Below are positions 58,096-64,000 of a stretch of 64,000 bases of DNA, in pieces. The notes below the pieces were generated by a model, which saw only the letters and a list, made by a program, of their open reading frames with translations, ran no database searches and was not told where the DNA came from. Origin of the DNA: Erythroxylum novogranatense (lineage: Eukaryota; Streptophyta; Magnoliopsida; Malpighiales; Erythroxylaceae); NCBI GenBank assembly GCA_029891385.1, contig CM057232.1, positions 65,657,824 to 65,721,823 on the forward strand, in the 5' to 3' direction. Numbering within the stretch: the first letter of the stretch is position 1; each line of letters starts with the position of its first letter. The position numbers and the translations under genes are program-made.

Positions 58096-58285
58096 GAGCC
58101 AGTGGCTCTGAAATCGTTGGGCGTGATATGCCCTGCGGTGAGCCTGAGACTCTAACAGTCGTTGGACCTGAAGTCCTGTGTGTTGAGCTTAAAGCTCTCA
58201 TATACATTGGGCGTGATATGCCCTGATAATCCCTGTGAAGGGCACTATGCATTGAGCCTGTGGCTCTGAATACGTTGGTACCACC
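58096..58285. repeat. Comb of eight or nine mini-hairpins with about 23 nt period
   Basis: Inverted repeats of 12-15 nt start at 58096 (GAGCCAGTGGCTC), 58119 (GGGCGTGATATGCCC), 58140 (GAGCCTGAGACTC, one mismatch), 58164 (GGACCTGAAGTCC), 58185 (GAGCTTAAAGCTC), 58209 (same as 58119), 58231 (CCCTGTGAAGGG), 58254 (GAGCCTGTGGCTC) and weakly 58277 (GGTACCACC). Spacing is 21-24 nt throughout. Most are preceded by TTG and followed by TG or TC. Stems change in sequence but stay complementary. Confidence 0.93.
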
Positions 58286-58792
58286 GGTCACAACTATCAT
58301 TATCTGATCATGCAATTATGCATGAATGCTCATGTTCACTTTTCATTTCGATAACACTTTTTAGTTCTTCGGACCTTTGGTCCGGTATTTCGATCATATG
58401 CACATTCAATTCATTTCACTCATGCATTACAATCCAATTCGCTAATGCATTTATACACAATTATTCACGTTTACACTTCAATATCGCAATCCAATATTTC
58501 GAACACCCATGGTCCGAAATCAATCAAAAGCAATCACATATATATCCATCCTTAACTCCGCATGGCATTAATGCATCTAATATTAAACACATAAAGGCTG
58601 AGGAACCAACTAGGTTACTCACCTGCACTTCCGAGCTATAGCCTAGAAGTCCCAACATATCCGTGGAATTGCTCCATCGATGCCTGATTCAAGCTTCAAT
58701 CCTTTGAAAATCCTTCAAGAACTCCAAATCCCAAGTTTTTCTCACCCACGATAGTCGATGATGAGAAATGAACCTTTAGCTTATATCTTAAG

Positions 58793-58794
<2 letters not shown>

Positions 58795-58858
<64 letters not shown>
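58795..58858. repeat. (TA)n microsatellite in LTR D
   Basis: About 32 uninterrupted TA units. Confidence 0.95.
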
Positions 58859-58860
<2 letters not shown>

Positions 58861-59406
58861 ATCATCTGCCACATGCCCAATTCTTAGGGTCTAACAAATC
58901 CGATTCTTATTCTATTTTTCTCCCAATTTCCCAATAACATAACTAATAAATCCTGAATTTACAATCCCAATTGTTCCATATCACTTGCCAATCAATCTCG
59001 GACCCGGAATCAAATACATCAGTCACTAAGCCAATTTTTCGGTCCGGATCCATCACTCTAAAAATTCTAAGAAAATTCCATAAATTCACAAAATTTAGCA
59101 AAGACCCAATCCTATATTCATATTCCAATTTTCATTCTTCTAAATTCAATTTCATTCCAATTCCATATTCAAAACCTAATTTTTTCATCTGAACAATTTT
59201 AGCCAATTTTCGATTTCACAATCAAGTCGGGAATTGTCATACATGTATGTACATATATATATGTATATATATACCTGTACAATTGAAATCATTTACCGAT
59301 GTCTATCGAACTTTAATGCATGTGTAATACCACTTTTGCCTGTACTCTATCCAAATCCAGTCCCAATTTACCAACATACCCGTCACACCGGTAACGGGAT
59401 GTTACA

Positions 59407-62400
59407 ATTCTCCCCTCCTAATAAAAATTTCGTCCTCGAAATTTCATATATGATTTGTCAAGAAGGTAGGGGAGTCTCTTCAATCATTGACTCTCTGATT
59501 TCCACATATTTCACTATACGAATAATTTCTACCAAAGCTTTCTTAACCCTACATTGCCTTTTACTCATAATTCATCACTTCCAATATCGATAACACATAT
59601 ATCAGATCCTAACAATATTTTCTAATCCAGTATTTGTAACATTTTGAATTCGAATCATCTTTTAGGATTTTAGATGGACTTGCCACTTTAATCACACTAC
59701 AATCGCTTACTTACCTCTTTTTCCTTTCTCAAACTCTACACGGTTTTAACGATTTCTTTATAATTACTCGCAATTCTTCATATCCAATACCAATAACACA
59801 CACATCCGATCATATCAACAATATTCCCTAATTCTATCCATATAGCATTTTACGAATCCAATTCATCTTTTAGGTTTAGACTGATTTGCCAATCCATAAA
59901 TCGATTCACAACACGGTCACATCAAGGCCACTAATAACGAATTTAATTTCCCTTATTCCTATGATATCAATCAATACATAGATTAGCCGAGGTGTCACAT
60001 TTAGAAATATATCATGTATCACTTATCATATTGCATCTCTCAAATGCTAATTACTAATCTCAATCTCGATAATCATCGATCTGATTCATTCTCATCAATT
60101 TGAATTTTGTTATCACCAATTTAACAATCTATATTTTTACAATCACTCTGATCCATACATCAATCTCATAACCCTATGGATCCCACAACATATCAGTTTC
60201 ACATTGATAACAAACAGTCAATTATGTAAGTCAAACATACTCATAATTTCTCAATATGGTCCACTATTCAAGATTCTCAATTCGGATTTTGCCATGCTTT
60301 CAATACACACATGCACATTTGTTTTGGAATCCCACTCACTAATACGTTCTTTCTGTATTTTACCAATTTGACAGTTTACACTCAGTCTTACATTAGGTCT
60401 CATAACCTTATCGCCTAATTATTTGCTTCCTTAACGAAATTTTTAAAACATTCAAACACATAATCCTTTTTCCCAATTCACTCATATATCTTAATCATTA
60501 TTGCTCACAAATGCATATTCATCTGAAACAATTTCTGTACGAATAGAACCTCCAAATGTTTACAACACGTTCCGATACACTAAATTTCCAAGTCATCAAT
60601 TACCAATACTGCACATAAGATTATACTGATCTCCACACATATAGAATCTCTTTACACTATTTCAATAGATCACACTTGAATCTTTACAATTCATTACATA
60701 TTATAACACCTCCAAATTCAAAATGATACGATCAATACCCGAATTGAACATTTCTCCAAGCATCTCTTCTTACAATCATTAATCATACACTTCACATATT
60801 TTCCTCTAACACTTTCCTTATCAGTTAAAGTCAAAAGACATTTACCAATTTCTGGGCGTATCCAATAGACAATCAATTCTAAAATAACTCTAAATTCCTT
60901 ATATATACATGTCCTTTACAATTTCACATTTATCAATACCTCTATTTGCATTTAATCTCCCAATACCATGTTCGAATAATAATTCAATCAAGATCAATTC
61001 ACTCTTATAAAACTTGCATGTTATACAATTTCCTCAACTGTACCAATTTATCTTCTTCATTTTTTTCAAATGTATTCCATCGATCATCAATGATCACAAT
61101 CACTATCCACTTTCAACTCAATCTAAACATTTCACTCTTCAGTAAAATAACGAACTCCTTACACCTATGATCAATTGCAAAACTCTTTAATTATTATTCG
61201 TTTTCAACGAGGAATGATGTTCTAACCATTTTCTCAATCTCATTTTAGCATATTCAGACACAGATTCTCTTACACTAACTTCTCCACCTATTTCAATTTA
61301 TTCGCTATCATTATAAACTGGGTTAATAATACATTCATCAAATTCTCTTTATGCTTCACGACAAAATATACCGAATCATTATGCTCCTCATAATCACAAC
61401 TAATTCAAAATCCTATTACACAATGTAGTCTATACATTAATATAACACATACTTCTCAATAACTTATTCTATCTTTTACACTCCCAATAGCGACTTTTCA
61501 TTCATTTCACATTTATCTCCAATTTGTCCTTTCATTGCTAAACTTTTCAATTTGAATCATCTAATCGACTCAATCCAATTCAGGAAAATTCTTCTTTCAA
61601 TTCCTAATCATCAACAAATATCACATTCCTTATCACCATTATCAATGCCTTTAAATCATCAATATTAACTATAGCTCTTAATATCTCATGAAGATCAATT
61701 ATGCCACAATTCATACGGGATATCCTTTTCACATCATCTCATCGAGAAATGAACGTAAAGCAACTCATATCACTTACATTTAGGATACCTCAAACTCATT
61801 TGCTTTTTGACCACATTGCTCCTTTTTGCACCAATCCTCGATCATGAGGATTTTTACCATAATATCCTGATTGTAGTCGTAATTCATTTTCCCATTAATC
61901 ACTATAAGCACTTTCATTTCTTACTCTAACTCAAATAAATTTTTAACTACAAAATTATGATTGGCGGTTATCCACTGACTCACCAATTGATTTCCGATAT
62001 CATTTCCATTATCAGGTGTGCATTCGCATAGGCAAATCCATGGAACCTTAACAACTTTTCAACTTTTCATCTACCAATATCATTTCTCACCTTCGATCTT
62101 TTCATTATTTCGCTTTCTTAATCACACTCAAATCTATATCACAAATGTACATTCATTCTTACTTTCTCACTTAACATATTTTGACTCTAAGTCATAGATT
62201 TCCAATCATAACTCCCATAGCGCTTTCGCTGCGCAACTCTAATCATAAAACATTTTATTTCCATTCACTTTACTTATACACTTTCAATCTTGCCATCTTT
62301 CACATATCTCTATACTTCCTCTATCAATCCGCAACTACGTATATACATAGTCACATCTATTTCACATTCACAGATTATTCCAATATCACCCTAATGTTGC

Positions 62401-62690
62401 ATTTCATAATACGTCCATCAATACCAATACACTAAATCTCCAATTATCATATTGTACCATATACTTGTTCTTATTCCTTGATTTCCACAACTTCCATTTA
62501 TCACATTCTACGAATCATCTGTTCTTCACTATTTCTAACCACTTAAATCACTAGTACAGGCTCATGGATGAGACTCATATGCTAGACTGGGGATTAGTGG
62601 TCACTGTCTGTCAAGACGTGACTTAAATGCATGCACGTTGACACACTTTTCTCAGAATGCCCATGTAAGATTGTACTTCTGGGCTCTGAT
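59407..62690 (-). pseudogene. Decayed gypsy interior between LTRs D and E
   Basis: At the left end the minus strand reads a W, then KRLPYLLDKSYMKFRGRNFY and a stop, aligning with the end of element 1 pol (ATWEP, KYPGLF, KFRGRNFF). At the right end, next to LTR E, it reads ATCAGAGCCCAGAAGTACAA, then CTTACATGGGC, closely matching the start of the interior of A (ATCAGAGCCCAGCATTATGA, then CTTGCATGGG). About eight bases of the primer site, including its TGGT start, are missing. Between the ends there is no ORF of note, and the plus strand is strikingly poor in G, so the coding strand is poor in C, as in A. Confidence 0.75.
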
Positions 62691-64000
62691 TGTTGGACCT
62701 CACGCGGAGCCCAACGTCGGCGTGAGAGTGCGTATGGAAAAACGTGCTACTTATACTTTTAAAAGAAAGCCCGCGGAAGACTGATGGGCCTGCTGGTAAC
62801 ATACGTGAAAACATGCTTTCGTGTCATGTAAATAAACCGGGCGGAACATGTAAAGTAAATAGTGACCGTCGGAAGTATAATGGACCCATCATAAAATTAA
62901 GCAAAACTTGCTTGTAATCTTTAAAACAGACATATGCATAATTCATGCTCCAAAAGGTGGGTTTCATAAGGCATTAAAAATATCTCAACCCAATTCACAA
63001 CTTTGAATTCAAGAGCCAAAAATCTAAAACACTCTTGAACCGATGATAATTGAAATGTAATTAAAGTCTTGAAACATAAATATGACAAAATGAACTGGAG
63101 TGCTTCCGTACTCGTGACTCACTCACTCGATCTCGGCTCATCACCTGTATGTGGGAGATTAGAGGGGGTGAGCTATAACGCTCGTGGGAACATATTTATA
63201 ATATAGTAATAAGCAAAAATAATATTCAAAATATCTCATTGTCGTAATTCTTGCTGAAATCCTAGTACTTGAGCATGTATGAGTTATTTCTTGTAAAATA
63301 CTTTATTCTTGAATAAATCATGATGCATGTCACATAACAAAATCATAACACATAACATGATAGTTTGGGTGTCCCGGGTTCGTGACGTACTACACATAGC
63401 CATCGAAATGTTGATGTGTAGACGTAGTTTCATGAGGGAATCTATCTGAGAAACCCCATGCCCGCGATCGGGCAAAGGGAGAAGCCTTTACGAGTCAATG
63501 TGCACTTGACTAATTTCGAGGGACACCACAAACCCACATAAGCATGCATAATTTGTATTCTTGTAAACCGATTTGCTAATCCAAGACTTGCTTGTAATCT
63601 TGCTTGTCATATATAAAGATTTTGTAAAGCTTGAATTCATGCTCGTGAAAGGAAAACATTCCTTTGTAAAATTCTTGATAATAGTCATGAATGCATAACA
63701 CAATGCAGAATATGCTCATTCATGGTAGTATGCAATGCGATCGTGGAATGCTGTAATGTAAATGCATAAGATCTTGCTTGATTTGAACTAAACAATGAGT
63801 ACTTATATACTGTATTATAAACATGAACCCACCTGATAATCCTGCTTGTTCTTGCCTAGGATTGAATTTCCTCTTGTGTCTCTTGATTCTCTTGCCTCTC
63901 TTGTTCTCCTAAAATAAGAATCAAGATCTTATTCAGAACTCATGTAGAAACCATATCATTCTTACTTCCAACTAACATTTCACATCCTTAGAAACCAATT
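62691..64000 (-). repeat. LTR E (element 1 family), cut by the window edge
   Basis: It starts TGTTGGACCTCACGCGGAGC and follows LTR 8085-10236 for its whole visible length, with many substitutions. It also has about 100 extra bp near 62838-62935 containing a second partial phrase like the CCCGCGGAAG / AATGGGCC block. The shared blocks CGATCGGGCAAAGGGAGAAG and GACGTACTACACATAGCCA (about 63380-63490) mark the same conserved region seen in element 1 and F. As a minus-strand 5' LTR it would belong to the interior at its left. Confidence 0.88.

Larger units (their letters stand above)
57387..59406 (-). repeat. LTR D (3' LTR, family of C)
   Basis: The plus strand runs from TGTAGCACCCC to GGGATGTTACA. 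On the minus strand it starts TGTAACATCCCG, like LTR C. Length 2,020 bp. It contains the palindrome GAGTTTGCAAACTC (57875-57888), the mini-hairpin comb (58096-58285) and a long TA run (58795-58858). The polypurine tract GGAGGGGAGAAT (minus strand) lies next to it at 59407-59418. If CTTGG (57382-57386) is its target duplication, the other copy is outside the window. Confidence 0.88.
28842..64000 (+). mobile_element. Element A: Tekay-like gypsy element hosting a nest of later insertions (right end outside window)
   Basis: The host element of the nest. Its 5' LTR runs 28842-44652 around insertions F and B. Its interior runs 44653-50084 around a solo copia LTR. Its 3' LTR begins at 50085 and is interrupted by chimera C (52156-57309) and, 72 bp later, by LTR D (57387 onward). 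The last A sequence in view is 57315-57386. With insertions removed, the 5' LTR is about 2.58 kb. The left flank is TGTAT (28837-28841); the right flank is outside the window, so the target duplication cannot be tested. The end coordinate is the window edge, not the element end. Confidence 0.85.

Noticed and set aside
58096..58285. Hairpin comb read as a tRNA or riboswitch
   Set aside because: Each unit is a separate 12-15 nt stem-loop. There is no cloverleaf, no conserved core and no downstream gene to regulate.
57387..59406. LTR D as a solo LTR
   Set aside because: A polypurine tract and the end of pol adjoin it directly at 59407-59500, so interior sequence is attached.

Overview
The window is plant nuclear DNA, almost certainly from a flowering plant. 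It holds one intron-rich receptor-like cytoplasmic kinase gene in a background of plant LTR retrotransposons, LINE remnants and AT-rich intergenic sequence. Evidence for a plant is the GT-AG introns, Ty3/gypsy chromovirus and Ty1/copia polyproteins, primer-binding sites matching plant initiator tRNA-Met, and a Cassandra-type LTR carrying a 5S rRNA-like segment. I cannot name the species.

Layout. (1) 1-690: decayed LINE reverse transcriptase, minus strand. (2) 1062-10236: a nearly complete Ty3/gypsy chromovirus of Tekay/Del type, minus strand, with 2.1 kb LTRs and a perfect 5 bp target duplication (AGAGC). Its reading frame is broken by four in-frame TAG codons and a late frameshift. (3) 10242-13580: AT-rich intergenic sequence with several short, perfect tandem duplications. 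(4) 13580-25960: a six-coding-exon kinase gene on the plus strand (ATG 19784, stop 25432-like TGA ending at 25430), closely resembling the CRPK1/At1g16670 family. A second, internally deleted chromovirus (14923-18885, minus strand) lies in what I infer to be its 5'UTR intron. (5) 26600-28760: a second LINE remnant, minus strand. (6) 28842 to beyond the right edge: a nest of LTR elements.

The nest. Element A (Tekay-like gypsy, plus strand, decayed interior) begins at 28842. Its 5' LTR was split by solo LTR F (30084-43304, target duplication GCCAA). F was itself split by a complete Ty1/copia element B (30499-40228, minus strand, duplication GAAGA). A's interior holds a solo LTR of the B family in the opposite orientation (47273-49214, duplication TATAC). 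A's 3' LTR (from 50085) was split by chimera C (52156-57309), which starts with a 3.9 kb gypsy LTR and gag and ends in a Cassandra 5S-bearing LTR. Only 72 bp further along the same LTR lies LTR D (57387-59406, minus strand), followed by a decayed gypsy interior (59407-62690) and an LTR of the first element's family (E, 62691 to the window end). The two LTRs of A act as each other's empty-site controls, so the nesting order can be read directly.

Most unusual signals. The LTRs carry arrays of short palindromes: a roughly 23-nt-period comb of eight or nine different mini-hairpins in D (related set in C); a 17-nt palindrome TGTCCGTTTAACGGACA repeated in both F and C; a 10-nt palindrome AAGTCGACTT repeated in the LTR ends and leader of copia B; and GC-rich palindromic islands that are the most variable part of two otherwise similar LTR pairs. 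No host-defence or metabolic gene cluster is present; the only intact host gene I can support is the kinase.
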